Shown: positions 25,368 through 35,700 of the stretch, piece after piece
Numbering within the stretch: the first letter of the stretch is position 1
How the letters are laid out: each line of letters starts with the position of its first letter
Assembly: GCA_937951895.1 (NCBI GenBank)
Contig: CALFER010000058.1
Location: 1-39,440, forward strand
Direction of reading: 5' to 3'
Length of the DNA: 39,440 nucleotides
Origin: an uncultured bacterium
Lineage (GTDB): Bacteria > CSSED10-310 > CALFER01
The notes under the pieces: generated by a model
What the model was told of the DNA's origin: nothing
The model's input: only the letters and a program-made list of their open reading frames with translations
Databases searched by the model: none
Program-made: the position numbers and the translations under genes

Positions 25368-28259
25368 TCAGGGCGCATACCAGCCGAAGGTCGCCTGATC
25401 GAGGCTGTAGTCGGCGGAGTACTGATCCTGAATCAATCCCCAGAAAATGATGTCGTCGGCAATTCCGCTGTTGATCGGCCAGTTGAAATTCAGAATCACT
25501 TTCTCTTTCCATGCTTCGGATGCCAGAGCCCATACGCTGTACTCCGGAGTTTCACTCCAGGACGGCCAGAAGAACATCTCGCCATACACATCGAGAACCA
25601 GCCAGGTTCTGACCGACCGGATCGAACTGTACCGATTGTACGCCCGGAGTCGCAGCATGAAAAGATCTCCGGCATAATAGACCGACTGATTCAATACCAC
25701 ATCGACCGCGATGTTCTCCGTCGGAGTGGGATAAGCTCCCGGGAGATACCACACAGTCAGTTTCGGAGGCGTGACACTCTCGCGGCTCATGATCTTGCGC
25801 TGTTTGGGATCCTGCCCCGAGTGGAATTTGAACATGAATCCGGCATTGAGTCCCGGTGCTGCAACCCATTTCTGCACCTGCGCGGTGACCGGAACCCGCA
25901 CCACAACGGTGTCGGCATCGATCACCGAGGCATCAGCGGAAATGGACGGTTGCGCATGCCAGGTCACAGTGGACTCGTTCCAGTAGGATGTCACCTCATG
26001 GATCGCGATCTGCGCGGGTACGGCAGCGCTTGAAAACGTCAGTTCGAGTTCTGCTGCGATGACCTGATTATCGCGGGGTATGGACGTCAGGGGGAAACGA
26101 ATGAGCGAATGCGAGAGCGTTTCGGGAGCGCCGAAGACATCGAGTTTTGTCTTGGATCCGAAGTTGGTCGTGGGCATGTAGCTCGCGATGTGAGCGTCTG
26201 CTTCGGGTGTGAATGCGAGAATCGAAGTCCGGGGGGTGGGTGTGATGGTCGGGGAGGGAGTGGGGGTGGGGGTATGGGGCGCTGTCGGCGTGCGCGTGGG
26301 GGTTCGAGTCGGTGTGCGTGTCCGGGTCGGCGTCGGTGATTCATATCCGGTCGGAGCGTTGCTCGACATCGCCGGCTCGGGCAGCAAAATGCGCGGGAAA
26401 GACTCGATCCTCGCCGCCGCATCCGCCACCACCGGGACGTCGATCGGCGATGATACGCCGATCACCGTTTCATTCCGAACGTCCGATCCGGATGCATGTG
26501 AGTCGAAAGGCTCCAGATCGTCGTCGGTGGCGAACATTACACCGGCCAGAGGCGCACAGGTGTTCCTGCGAATCGGACGAAATGCATCCTCAAGGGTCTC
26601 GGATGCAAACCAGACGATGTCGCAACCGACCCGGGAGCCTGCTTCCCCGAGCAGCGGTTTCAAGCTGTTGAGTCCGGATGGCGCGGGAAGCGGTCGTGGT
26701 GCTGACCAGATCCCGTTCCCGAGTGTCTGTGAAAGATAACCGGTTCGGGTCCAAAAACCCCTGTCCGATCCGGTGCCGGTTGTTTCATCCCAGACCAGAT
26801 ACAATGTTCCGTTTCCATCGGCAGAGATATCCGGGCGTTCGGTGAAATGGACCGGGGTATTGTCATCCGGCAACTGCCCGTCGGTTGCATCCGCGCTGAC
26901 TTTGACGGCGAGGTCCGGTTCGGTCCAGGTATCATCTGCATTCAGTTCGACCACCCAGATTTCGGTCCAATCGAAGTAACGTGTCCAACTCGTGTCGTCC
27001 GACCCCGAGCGGTGTTCTCCGACGAGAGCGACTGCGATTCGATCGGAGTTCGGGATCCGGGTCGATGTCGATGCGCGCCATCTCAGGGAATCAGCCCGAT
27101 CGGCGGGGAGCGGCAGTCTGGCCGGCGGTTGATCGATCGGCGGATTCCAGGATTTTCCTTCGTCCGGGCTGATCCGGTACATCCCGCCTTCCCACATCAC
27201 GAGCACCCTGTTGCCGGTCGTGGCGATATGGGCGCCTCCGCCGGAGTCGGACTCCGCAAAGAGAATCGGATCGGCCCATGATCCGTCTGCGGTATTGGAA
27301 TAGACGATCCCGGGAGCGGCGTGCAGATGTCGTGACTCGTTTTCGTTTTCCCAGCAGGCATGGAGGACATTTGCCGAGTCATATGCCAGAAACGGCCGTC
27401 TCCAGGACAGCCCGCGATTTCCCTCGAAGGCATGATGGTTCGAGAATTCCGGGTGCGAAACAGTCAAGTCGCATGAGCAGATCACGATCTGTCTGGGCAT
27501 CTCCATGAGATTCGATCGGATGTATCCCGCGGCGATTGTGCGTCCGTCGGTGGAGATGGCCAGCGAGACCGGGCCGGCGAATGAGTCTTCCGGAAGGCTG
27601 ATCGGGCCTCGGTGCGTCCAGGTATCTCCGTCGTCGTCCGATGTCAGCCAGATCGCTTCGCGGCGGCCGGAGTCACCGTACAGACGGGGCAGTGCGAGAT
27701 GCACTCGGCCGGAGGCGTCGCGGACGGATACCGATGCCTCGGATTTCCCCAGCGGATGATCTCCGGGGGAAATGATGCGGTAGCCCGTCATCCGATGATC
27801 CCACGACAGCATGCTGATCGCGGATGGATCGGAGAACGTTTCATGGGCGAGTCTTGCCCGGATCCGATAAAAAAGCGAAGAATGCTCCCGGAGAAGGTCA
27901 TCCGGAATCCGGCAGGAGTTGCCGCGGGCGATCAGATCGGCAATGGGTTCATGAAAGGATTCATCCCGGGCCAGTTCGATCCTGAATTCCGTAAGTGCTG
28001 ATGGCGCTTCCCATGCCAGCCCGATGGAGGGTGACCGGAAAAACGGTTCGCTCCCGGTAGCCGAGTCGCAACTGAAGCTGTGGATATTGCATATGCCGGG
28101 ATCTGTTGAGACGTCATCCGGGCTGTCGACGGCGCTGGTGGGGGGAACGGATTCGATAAACGGCCAGGCGGCGATCAACGCGAGCGCCAGAATGAACAGG
28201 CTGCCGGCGACCATGGATCCGCGGGTTTCCATTTTTCGAGTGGCGAGTTGGGTTTTCAT
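25368..28259 (-). CDS. large secreted protein with Asp-box repeats and a DNRLRE-like domain
   Basis: From the ATG at 28259 (GGGAGG seven bases upstream) the product has about 963 residues. An N-terminal hydrophobic segment (MVAGSLFILALALIAAWPFI) is a signal peptide or anchor. The middle is sialidase-like propeller sequence with Asp boxes (SDDDGDTWTHRG, SPDEGKSWNPP) and repeated HLALPRL, HACWENE and YLVWDET strands. A Thr/Pro/Arg linker around residues 660-700 precedes a DNRLRE/CBM96-like beta domain (NFGSKTKLDVFG, LIRFPLTSIP, WNESTVTWHAQP, RKIMSRES … PPKLTVWYLPG). A final 100-residue domain is unrecognised. It lacks a C-terminal membrane helix. It probably binds or processes extracellular polysaccharide, which is inference. 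It is convergent with paralog 1, seven bases apart. Confidence 0.85.
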   Translation of the reverse strand: MKTQLATRKMETRGSMVAGSLFILALALIAAWPFIESVPPTSAVDSPDDVSTDPGICNIHSFSCDSATGSEPFFRSPSIGLAWEAPSALTEFRIELARDESFHEPIADLIARGNSCRIPDDLLREHSSLFYRIRARLAHETFSDPSAISMLSWDHRMTGYRIISPGDHPLGKSEASVSVRDASGRVHLALPRLYGDSGRREAIWLTSDDDGDTWTHRGPISLPEDSFAGPVSLAISTDGRTIAAGYIRSNLMEMPRQIVICSCDLTVSHPEFSNHHAFEGNRGLSWRRPFLAYDSANVLHACWENENESRHLHAAPGIVYSNTADGSWADPILFAESDSGGGAHIATTGNRVLVMWEGGMYRISPDEGKSWNPPIDQPPARLPLPADRADSLRWRASTSTRIPNSDRIAVALVGEHRSGSDDTSWTRYFDWTEIWVVELNADDTWTEPDLAVKVSADATDGQLPDDNTPVHFTERPDISADGNGTLYLVWDETTGTGSDRGFWTRTGYLSQTLGNGIWSAPRPLPAPSGLNSLKPLLGEAGSRVGCDIVWFASETLEDAFRPIRRNTCAPLAGVMFATDDDLEPFDSHASGSDVRNETVIGVSSPIDVPVVADAAARIESFPRILLPEPAMSSNAPTGYESPTPTRTRTPTRTPTRTPTAPHTPTPTPSPTITPTPRTSILAFTPEADAHIASYMPTTNFGSKTKLDVFGAPETLSHSLIRFPLTSIPRDNQVIAAELELTFSSAAVPAQIAIHEVTSYWNESTVTWHAQPSISADASVIDADTVVVRVPVTAQVQKWVAAPGLNAGFMFKFHSGQDPKQRKIMSRESVTPPKLTVWYLPGAYPTPTENIAVDVVLNQSVYYAGDLFMLRLRAYNRYSSIRSVRTWLVLDVYGEMFFWPSWSETPEYSVWALASEAWKEKVILNFNWPINSGIADDIIFWGLIQDQYSADYSLDQATFGWYAP

Positions 28260-28414
28260 GATGAAGCCTCCCTTCTGAATGAAAGGATAAAAAAAACCGT
28301 GGTTTCGTGCGTCCCGAGTTCCCGGTCGCCTGCCACGTTCAGCCGTCGATCCGGCGAGGCTGCCCGGGTTGCTTCCTGTCGGCAACCGTTGCTGCTGTAT
28401 GCAGAGAATTGAGT

Positions 28415-28443
28415 TTGTTTGCGGGATAACGTTCGGATATTCT
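28415..28443 (+). promoter_or_regulatory. weak promoter-like pair before the leucine-tract protein
   Basis: TTGTTT (28415-28420) and TATTCT (28438-28443) are separated by 17 bases, placing a start near 28450, about 48 bases before the ATG. Matches are three and four of six, so confidence is low. Confidence 0.25.
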
Positions 28444-28497
28444 ATGTGAAACTATCGGGCACGCGAACACGTAAAATCGGGTAGGAGGATCACGACG

Positions 28498-29460
28498 ATG
28501 ATCAGATACATGAAACTGGCGAGTATGATGATGAGTATTCTGGTGTGTGCAACTGCTCCGGCGGCGGAACCGCCTGCAGCCGAGAAGTGCCTGTCGGATA
28601 TCGCGGAAGGATTCGACGCATTGCTGATCGACACGGCTCATGTGTATGTGAATCCGATCGACAAGGTCACGAGTCTTTATGCGGCGGACGTCGGTATGGT
28701 GTTCATGGGCAAGATCTCGATGACGGCGACCGGCGGCCGGATCGAAACCATGAAGAGAATTCTTGGGCCGAACGATGAGGAATTCACGATCAATCTCGAT
28801 GGGATGCAGATTCCGATGATTATTGCCGGAGACAGATCCAAGGCGGATCTGTCGAAACTGTCCGAGTTGTCGAAACTGTCGAAACTGTCCGAGCTGGCGA
28901 AGCTGGCCGAAGATCCGCAGTTGGCGAAACTGGGAATCGACTTCAAAGGACTCGCGGAACTTTCGGAGTTGTCCGCCCTGGCCGAGATCGGGAAGCCCTC
29001 CGGGAGCACGGATGAGATGAAGGCGGAGCAGGAAGAGGTGATGAAGGAAGCCGAGGATGCGAAGAAAGAAGCAGGACAGGCGCTCAAGGAAGCCGAGGAT
29101 GCGGTTGCGGAGGCGAAGGCCGCCGCGAAGGAAGCCGGGAAGGATGTGAATGTCATCCGGATCGGGAAGTCGGCCGAGTTGAAGAAAGAGGAAGCCAAGC
29201 GTCTCGAGGAGATGGACACGCACATCCGGGAATTCAAAACCGAGATTATCGGGAAAATGCTGGAGATGGCCCCGAAAATCAAGGGTCTCGACGCGAAGGA
29301 ACGGATCATTGTGGCGTTCGAAGTAAAGGAAGGTCAGTTTGCGGAGAAGTATGGGACTTCCCGGCTTGTCATGCAAATTGCATACAAGGATCTGATGCGG
29401 ATCAAGGATCAGAAAGCAGACGATCCGAAGACCCGCGGTGAGTTTGTTTCCAATCTGTAA
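28498..29460 (+). CDS. periplasmic protein with leucine-every-third-residue tract and helical domain
   Basis: I do not recognise the family of this 320-residue protein. A signal peptide (MKLASMMMSILVCATAPAA) is followed by an alpha/beta segment (DTAHVYVNPIDKVTSLYAADVGMVFMGKISM). Residues about 118-138 place Leu or its equivalent at every third position (LSKLSELSKLSKLSELAKL). Residues about 175-245 are an Ala/Glu/Lys-rich helix likely to form a coiled coil, and the C-terminus (ERIIVAFEVKEG … SRLVMQIAYKDLMRI) looks like a beta-alpha unit. The ATG has GGAGG nine bases upstream. It is divergent from the Asp-box protein. A long antisense frame covers the same DNA but lacks these protein features. 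Confidence 0.82.
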   Translation: MIRYMKLASMMMSILVCATAPAAEPPAAEKCLSDIAEGFDALLIDTAHVYVNPIDKVTSLYAADVGMVFMGKISMTATGGRIETMKRILGPNDEEFTINLDGMQIPMIIAGDRSKADLSKLSELSKLSKLSELAKLAEDPQLAKLGIDFKGLAELSELSALAEIGKPSGSTDEMKAEQEEVMKEAEDAKKEAGQALKEAEDAVAEAKAAAKEAGKDVNVIRIGKSAELKKEEAKRLEEMDTHIREFKTEIIGKMLEMAPKIKGLDAKERIIVAFEVKEGQFAEKYGTSRLVMQIAYKDLMRIKDQKADDPKTRGEFVSNL

Positions 29461-29490
29461 TCCTCGATAAGGTTGTTGTTTTCATATTGG

Positions 29491-29512
29491 ACCCCGGTTC
29501 ACGAACCGGGGT
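29491..29512 (+). terminator. hairpin after the leucine-tract gene
   Basis: ACCCCGGTTC (29491-29500) and GAACCGGGGT (29503-29512) form a near-perfect stem about 30 bases after the stop codon. The following TTCCGTATGTAT is only mildly T-rich, so termination may be partial. Confidence 0.55.
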
Positions 29513-29571
29513 TCCGTATGTATGGGGAGCTTCCTGCGGCGGTGAGTCTGTCTTCGGTTCCGGCCCCCGGG

Positions 29572-29599
29572 TTGACAAACCGAAATTCCGAGGTAGAAT
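29572..29599 (+). promoter_or_regulatory. strong sigma70-type promoter of gdhA
   Basis: A perfect TTGACA (29572-29577) and TAGAAT (29594-29599, five of six) are 16 bases apart. The start would be near 29606, giving a 70-base leader that contains the hairpin at 29625-29648. Confidence 0.7.
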
Positions 29600-29624
29600 C
29601 CGGCACAGGGTTTTTGTTCCTGTT

Positions 29625-29648
29625 CGGCTCGTGGTGTATCACGAGCCG
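29625..29648 (+). promoter_or_regulatory. leader hairpin upstream of gdhA
   Basis: CGGCTCGTG and CACGAGCCG form a perfect nine-base stem with a GTGTAT loop inside the predicted 5' leader. It is followed by T-rich sequence (GATTTTACTTTAT) and ends 15 bases before the GGAG ribosome site. It could act as an attenuator, an RNA-stability element or a regulator-binding site. I cannot tell which from sequence. Confidence 0.5.
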
Positions 29649-29675
29649 GATTTTACTTTATCCAAGGAGATTTTT

Positions 29676-30962
29676 ATGAATCACAAGTCGTACAACCCAT
29701 TTGAAACAGCTCAGGCTCAGTTCGATAATGTTGCGGAACAGTTGAACCTGGACACCGCCACCCGTGACCTCCTCCGCAATCCGCTCCGCGAGTATCACTT
29801 CAGTATCCCGGTTCGGATGGAAGACGGCACGGTTAAAGTTTTCCGCGGCTTCCGCGTCCAGCACAACGACGCGCGCGGTCCGTGCAAGGGCGGAATCCGG
29901 TTCCACCCGCAGGAAACGATCGACACCGTTCGCGCTCTGTCGATGTGGATGACCTGGAAGTGCTCCGTGGTCGACATCCCCCTTGGCGGCGGCAAAGGCG
30001 GAGTCATTTGTGATCCGCACAACCTCAGTGATCACGAACAGGAACGGCTGTGCCGCGGCTGGATCCGCCAGCTCGCGAAAAACGTCGGTCCGCTGTCCGA
30101 TGTTCCGGCCCCCGATGTCATGACCAATCCCCAGCACATGCTCTGGATGCTCGATGAGTTCGAAGCGATTCACGGCAATCGGTATCCCGGATTCATCACC
30201 GGCAAACCGGTCGGCATGGGCGGGTCACTGGGCCGCACCGAAGCCACCGGGTACGGCTTGATCTATACCGTTCGCGAAGCCCTGAAGGAAATGAACATCA
30301 AGCCGCAGGACACCATTGCGAGCGTTCAGGGATTCGGCAATGTGGCACAGTATGCGATTCAGCTCTACACGCGGATGGGCGGCAAGGTCATCTGCGTATC
30401 CTGCTGGGATCAGCACGATCAGACCTCCTACACATTCCGCAAGATGAGCGGCGTGAATCTCGAAGAACTCCTCAAGATCACCGACCGGTTCGGCGGTATC
30501 AACAAGGAAAAAGCCAAGGAAATCGGCTACGAGATTCTTCCGGGCACAGCCTGGATCGAACAGGATGTCGATATTCTCCTCCCCTGCGCGCTCGAAAACC
30601 AGGTCAATGCCGGCAACGTCGGCAAGATCAGCAAGCGCGTGAAGCTGATGGCGGAAGGCGCGAATGGTCCGACGACGATCGAAGCCGACAAGGTGATCTT
30701 CGAACGCGGCATCTTCGTCATCCCGGATTTCCTCGCGAATGCCGGAGGCGTGACATGCAGTTATTTCGAGCAGGTTCAGTGCAACATGAACTATTTCTGG
30801 GAAAAAGACGAGGTGCTCGGAAAACTCGATCTGAAAATGACCTCCGCATTCCTCGCCGTCAGTGAACTCGCACGCCGCAAGAAGATCTACATGCGCGATG
30901 CGGCCTATATGATCGCGATCGACCGCGTGGCCAAAGCGGCGAAATCCCGCGGCTGGGTTTGA
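29676..30962 (+). CDS. gdhA: glutamate dehydrogenase (Glu/Leu/Phe/Val dehydrogenase family)
   Basis: The 428-residue protein has the family's catalytic features: Lys71 in PCKGGIRFHP, Lys107 in PLGGGKGGV and Asp147 in PAPDVMTN. The dinucleotide-binding Rossmann motif is VQGFGNVAQYA (219-224), and NAGGVTCSYFEQVQ is conserved. It interconverts glutamate and 2-oxoglutarate plus ammonia in the cytoplasm. Length fits the hexameric class of about 420-430 residues. The ATG at 29676 has AAGGAG six bases upstream, so the upstream-open frame is not used. The next gene starts 29 bases after the stop with no terminator between, suggesting co-transcription with paralogs 2 and 3. Confidence 0.96.
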   Translation: MNHKSYNPFETAQAQFDNVAEQLNLDTATRDLLRNPLREYHFSIPVRMEDGTVKVFRGFRVQHNDARGPCKGGIRFHPQETIDTVRALSMWMTWKCSVVDIPLGGGKGGVICDPHNLSDHEQERLCRGWIRQLAKNVGPLSDVPAPDVMTNPQHMLWMLDEFEAIHGNRYPGFITGKPVGMGGSLGRTEATGYGLIYTVREALKEMNIKPQDTIASVQGFGNVAQYAIQLYTRMGGKVICVSCWDQHDQTSYTFRKMSGVNLEELLKITDRFGGINKEKAKEIGYEILPGTAWIEQDVDILLPCALENQVNAGNVGKISKRVKLMAEGANGPTTIEADKVIFERGIFVIPDFLANAGGVTCSYFEQVQCNMNYFWEKDEVLGKLDLKMTSAFLAVSELARRKKIYMRDAAYMIAIDRVAKAAKSRGWV

Positions 30963-30991
30963 TTTCCTGACCCGCTGAAAGCAGATTTAAA

Positions 30992-32737
30992 ATGCCCGGC
31001 GGCCTGAACCATACCAGTCTTCCTGAATTCAAACGCGAATTTTTCGATTCGACGGAACGGATCACGGTAATGGGTTCCGGGTCGCTGGGCGGCAAAGCCC
31101 ACGGCCTGGCGTTCATTCACGACTTCACTCGAAATCGCTTTGAACACAGCCGTTTCCCGCGATTTAGCGTCAGCATTCCCGTGATGACGGTGATCGCGAC
31201 CGATTTTTTCGACCAGTTCATGCAGATGAACGATCTGCGTGAACTGGCTCTTTCCGATGCATCGGATGCGCACATTGCCAATGCCTTTCAACGCGCATCC
31301 CTCCCTCCTGAACTCACGGGCGATCTCCGCGCCCTGATCGCGACGATCAACACTCCGCTCGCCGTCCGCTCCTCCAGCCTGCTCGAGGATGCCATGTTCG
31401 AACCGTTTGCGGGCATCTACGCGACGAAAATGATTCCGAACAACCAGCCCGACGCCGACAGCCGGTTCCGGAAGCTGACCGAGGCCGTCAAGTTCGTCTG
31501 GGCGTCGACCTTCTTCAAGGATGCGAAGGAATACATCGCCGCAACGGAGCACCGTACCGAAGACGAAAAGATGGCGGTGATCATTCAGGAAGTTGTCGGG
31601 CAACGGCACGGTGACCGCTTCTATCCGCATATTTCGGGAGTGGCCCGATCGTTCAATTATTACCCGACCGGCAACGCCCGAGCCGAAGACGGCGTGGTCC
31701 ATCTCGCACTCGGCCTGGGCAAAACCATCGTCGACGGCGGTTTGGACTGGTTCTTCTCCCCGGCGTTTCCCCGGGCGAAACCTCCGGTGGCATCGAGTCA
31801 GGCGCTGCTGAAGATGACACAATCGCGCTTCTGGGCGGTGAACATGGGCAAACCGCCGGAATACGATCCGACCAGCGAAGAAGAGTATCTGATCGAGGGC
31901 ACCATGTCCGATGCCGATTACGACGACACCCTCACCCACCTGGTGTCCACCTACGACGCAGCCTCGGATCGCCTCAACCCGGGTGCCGATTATCCCGGCC
32001 CGAAAGCGCTCACGTTCGCTCCCATTCTGGACTACGAGGTGCTTCCGCTGAACGAGGTTTTGAAATCGCTCATCAAACTGGGTGTCGAAGCGCTGGGGAC
32101 GGATGTCGAAATTGAGTTTGCGCTGACGCTGACACAAACGCCGCGCCTCGCCGCGCAATTCGGATTCCTGCAGGTCCGCCCGATGGTCGTGTCGCATGTT
32201 CAGGTCGATATTCCGGATGAGGAGTTAACCGGCCCCGATGCGCTGACAGCCACCCGAAGCGTGCTCGGAAACGGCATCGTCGACTCGATCCGGGATGTCA
32301 TCTATGTCGATCCGGTTGTTTTCGATAAAAAAGACACGCGTGCGATCGCGACGGAAATCGAACGTCTCAATCTGAACATGGTCCAGTCCAGAACGCCGTA
32401 TGTGCTGATCGGATTCGGGCGATGGGGCAGTTCGGATCCATGGCTCGGGATCCCGGTGAACTGGAGTCAGATTGCGGGGGCGAAGGTGATACTGGAATGT
32501 ACGTTGCCCGAGATGTATGTCGACCTGAGTCAGGGGTCGCACTTTTTTCATAATCTGATCAGTTTCCAGGTAAGTTACTTTTCGATTCCTCATGCCGGTG
32601 AATTCCGGGTGGATTGGGATTGGCTGGCAGCGCAGGAATGCGTTGAATCGATGCAATTCGTCCGCCATGTCCGGCTCGCCCGGCCCCTCACGGTGAAAGT
32701 GGATGGCCGACAGGGAAAAGGTGTTATTCTGAAATGA
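30992..32737 (+). CDS. minimal PPDK/PEP-synthase N-terminal-type protein (paralog 2)
   Basis: This 581-residue protein is the minimal member of the local family. An ATP-grasp-like PPDK_N region runs from GGKAHGLAF (residue 33) through LAVRSSSLLED (125-133) and MAVIIQEVVG (about 194-203) to FLQVRPMVV (392-400). The shared C-terminal domain has VLIGFGRWGSSDPWLGIPV (471-489) and QGSHFFHNLISFQV (514-527). No phosphohistidine domain or PEP/pyruvate barrel is present; a complete PEP synthase is about 800 residues. It may bind ATP but the acceptor is unknown. It follows gdhA by 29 bases with a weak ribosome site, and its stop overlaps the next start as ATGA. Confidence 0.88.
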   Translation: MPGGLNHTSLPEFKREFFDSTERITVMGSGSLGGKAHGLAFIHDFTRNRFEHSRFPRFSVSIPVMTVIATDFFDQFMQMNDLRELALSDASDAHIANAFQRASLPPELTGDLRALIATINTPLAVRSSSLLEDAMFEPFAGIYATKMIPNNQPDADSRFRKLTEAVKFVWASTFFKDAKEYIAATEHRTEDEKMAVIIQEVVGQRHGDRFYPHISGVARSFNYYPTGNARAEDGVVHLALGLGKTIVDGGLDWFFSPAFPRAKPPVASSQALLKMTQSRFWAVNMGKPPEYDPTSEEEYLIEGTMSDADYDDTLTHLVSTYDAASDRLNPGADYPGPKALTFAPILDYEVLPLNEVLKSLIKLGVEALGTDVEIEFALTLTQTPRLAAQFGFLQVRPMVVSHVQVDIPDEELTGPDALTATRSVLGNGIVDSIRDVIYVDPVVFDKKDTRAIATEIERLNLNMVQSRTPYVLIGFGRWGSSDPWLGIPVNWSQIAGAKVILECTLPEMYVDLSQGSHFFHNLISFQVSYFSIPHAGEFRVDWDWLAAQECVESMQFVRHVRLARPLTVKVDGRQGKGVILK

Positions 32738-35700
32738 ACCTCCAGGCACAACCGTTCGACGATATCATTCGGGAACTCAGGGAGCGCGCGAAGGAACTCA
32801 ACTGCCTGTACGAAATCGAAGAAGCGCTCAGTTGTTCCGATGCCCCGCTCGAGGACATCTTCCGGAAGGTCACACAGATCATTCCGCACGGATATCAGTA
32901 TCCGGATCTGGCGCGGATCCGGATCCAGTATCTGGACTATGAATTCACCTCGGATGATTTTTCGCAGACCCAGTGGGTGCAGAAGGCCGATCTGGTGGTG
33001 CTGGAGAAACCGATCGGATCGATCGAAGTATTCTACACCCGCGAGCTTCCGAATGAAGCCGAAGGTCCGTTTCTCAAGGAGGAACGCCGCCTGATCACGA
33101 CGATCGCAGAACGGATCAGCCACACCATTTTCCATCGGCGGCAGCGTGAGGTTTACCGCGAGTTCGAATCCTCCAAACAGGATCTCGCAAAACGAAGCCG
33201 AGGCGAATGGCGCGTCATTCTGAACCTGTTGCGCTCGACGGACCAGAACCTGTTCATGCTCGTGTCGCGCAAAATGGCCAATCATCTCTGCTGGAGCGGC
33301 ATCGAGGAAGCCGCGCAGTTGCTGGTGGCGTTCGGCGAAGAGCATTCCCGGGGGCGGCGTGGCGAGTTGAGTGAGGATCAGAACCGGCCCAGTCAACGCA
33401 AGACGATGGAAAACATCATGGCGCTGAGCAATGAGATCTTTCGGATAGCCGAGCAGTACCTGAGTGATTCGGACATTTTGAATTACATTCAGAAGTGGGT
33501 GCAGGAGGACAAATCCAGTTTTCTCGTCAAAGCCGCCGAAAGCGTCTCGTCGTCACTGTCCGAAATCGTCGAAGCGTTGACGCGGTACCATTACCATGAG
33601 CCCGAACTGGCCCCCTCCACCAAAATCGGTCTCAATGTCGCACTCATCCGCCGCTTCTTCTTCGATCGGCTCGATTTCATCAACACGGCGAAGCGTTACA
33701 TCGAGGTCAACGACTTTTTCGATCTCGTGCATCGCATCATCCACCCCTCCGACAGTCATGGAAAACTGGGTGGCAAGAGCGCCGGTCTGTTTCTGGCCGC
33801 CCGTGTGCTGCAGCAGGCCACCGAGCATGCCGAGATCCTGAGCAATCTCCGGGTGCCCAAAACGTGGTACATCACATCGGACGGGATCATCTACTTCATG
33901 CATTACAACAATCTGGAGGAGGTGATCGAGCAGAAGTACAAGGAGATCGACCAGGTCAGACTCGAATACCCCCAGATCATCCAGGTTTTCAAGAACTCGC
34001 ATTTCCCGCCCGAAATCGTCAAGGGTCTCTCGATGGCTCTCGACGATTTCGAAGACCAGCCGCTGGTCGTGCGCAGCTCGAGTCTGCTCGAAGACAGCCT
34101 CGGAACGGCCTTTTCGGGTAAGTATAAATCGCTGTTCGTCGCCAATCAGGGGACAAAAGCGGAGCGGCTCGATGCGCTGATGGATGCGATCGCCGAGGTA
34201 TATGCGTCGGTTTTCGGTCCCGACCCGATCCAGTATCGTGCCGAACGGGGGTTGCTCGATTTCCACGAGGAAATGGGCATCATGATCCAGGAAGTCGTCG
34301 GCAAGAGAATCGGCGATTACTTCCTGCCGACGTTCGCCGGTGTCGCGTTCAGCAATAATGAATTCAGATGGTCGCCGAGAATCAAGCGTGACGACGGCCT
34401 GATCCGTCTCGTCCCGGGTCTCGGTACCCGAGCCGTCGATCGCGTCAGCGATGACTACCCGATCCTGCTCGCGCCCGGTCAGCCGGGACTCAGGGTCAAT
34501 CAATCCGTCGAGGAAATGGTTCGGTATTCGCCGCAGAAGATCGACGTGATCAACATGAAGACGAACACGTTCGAGACCGTCGGTATTGTGGATTTGCTCC
34601 GGGAGCATGGAAACGAGTACCCGAATGTCGAAAAGATCGTGTCGATCCACGAGGAAGGGCGGGTGCATCGGCCCAGCGGGATGGGGATCAACTTCCAGCA
34701 GGATGACATGATCGTCACTTTCGACGGATTGATTACCGGCACCCGGTTCGTCAACCAGTTGCACACGATCATCAAGCATCTGCAGGAGAAGCTCCAGTAT
34801 CCGGTTGATCTGGAGTTCGCCTCCGATGGCAAGTATTTCTATCTGCTGCAATGCCGGCCTCAGAGTTATGCGCATGGCACGGTGGCGGTTCCGATCCCGA
34901 AAGACATCGCGACCGACCGGATCCTGTTCACGGCGACGAAGTATATATCGAACGGCAAGGTGCCGGATGTCACGCATATCGTCTATGTCGATCCTCAGAA
35001 ATACAGCGAAATCTCGGATCTCGACGAACTGCGTAACATCGGGCGCGCCGTGGCACGCCTCAACAAGATCCTTCCGAAGCGGCAGTTCATTCTGATGGGG
35101 CCGGGACGGTGGGGCAGTCGTGGCGATATCAAACTCGGGGTCAGCGTCACCTACTCCGATTTCAACAACACATCCGTACTGATCGAGATTGCCCGGAAAA
35201 AGGGGAATTATGTGCCGGAGTTGTCATTCGGCACCCATTTCTTCCAGGATCTGGTCGAGGCGTCGATCCGGTATCTGCCGTTGTATCCGGACGATGATGG
35301 CATTGTGTTCAACGAGCGATTCCTGACGCGGATGCCGAGTATTTTTCCGGAGATTGCTCCCGAGTTCGCGCATTTGGCTGATGCCGTGCGGGTGATCGAT
35401 GTGCCGCGCGTCATGGAAGGTCTCGTGCTGAAGGTTCTGATGAACGGTGATCTGGGTGAAGCGATCGGGTACATCGGTCAGCCTTCGGCGACGACGGAAG
35501 TATCGGCGGAGCGGCTCCAGGTGGTGGATCAGGCTCCCGAGGATTACTGGACATGGCGGATGCGCATGGCCGAGCAGATCGCCGCAAATACGGATCCGGC
35601 GAAGTTCGGCGTCAAGGCGATGTATATCTTCGGCAGTACGAAAAACGCGACGGCGGGGCCGGGAAGTGACGTCGATCTGCTGGTGCATTTCGAGGGAACC

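Noticed and set aside
28285..28305. Intrinsic terminator or attenuator in the leader of the Asp-box gene (run of eight T on the minus strand)
   Set aside because: The stem before the T run is only AAACC/GGTTT with a two-base loop, too weak to support.
28339..29376. 345-codon frame antisense to the leucine-tract gene
   Set aside because: The plus strand has a signal peptide, ribosome site and helical repeats. The antisense product is a His/Arg-rich shadow of those repeats.
33553..34977. 474-codon frame antisense to paralog 3
   Set aside because: Shadow of a coding region with conserved PPDK_N motifs; no ribosome site or family similarity.
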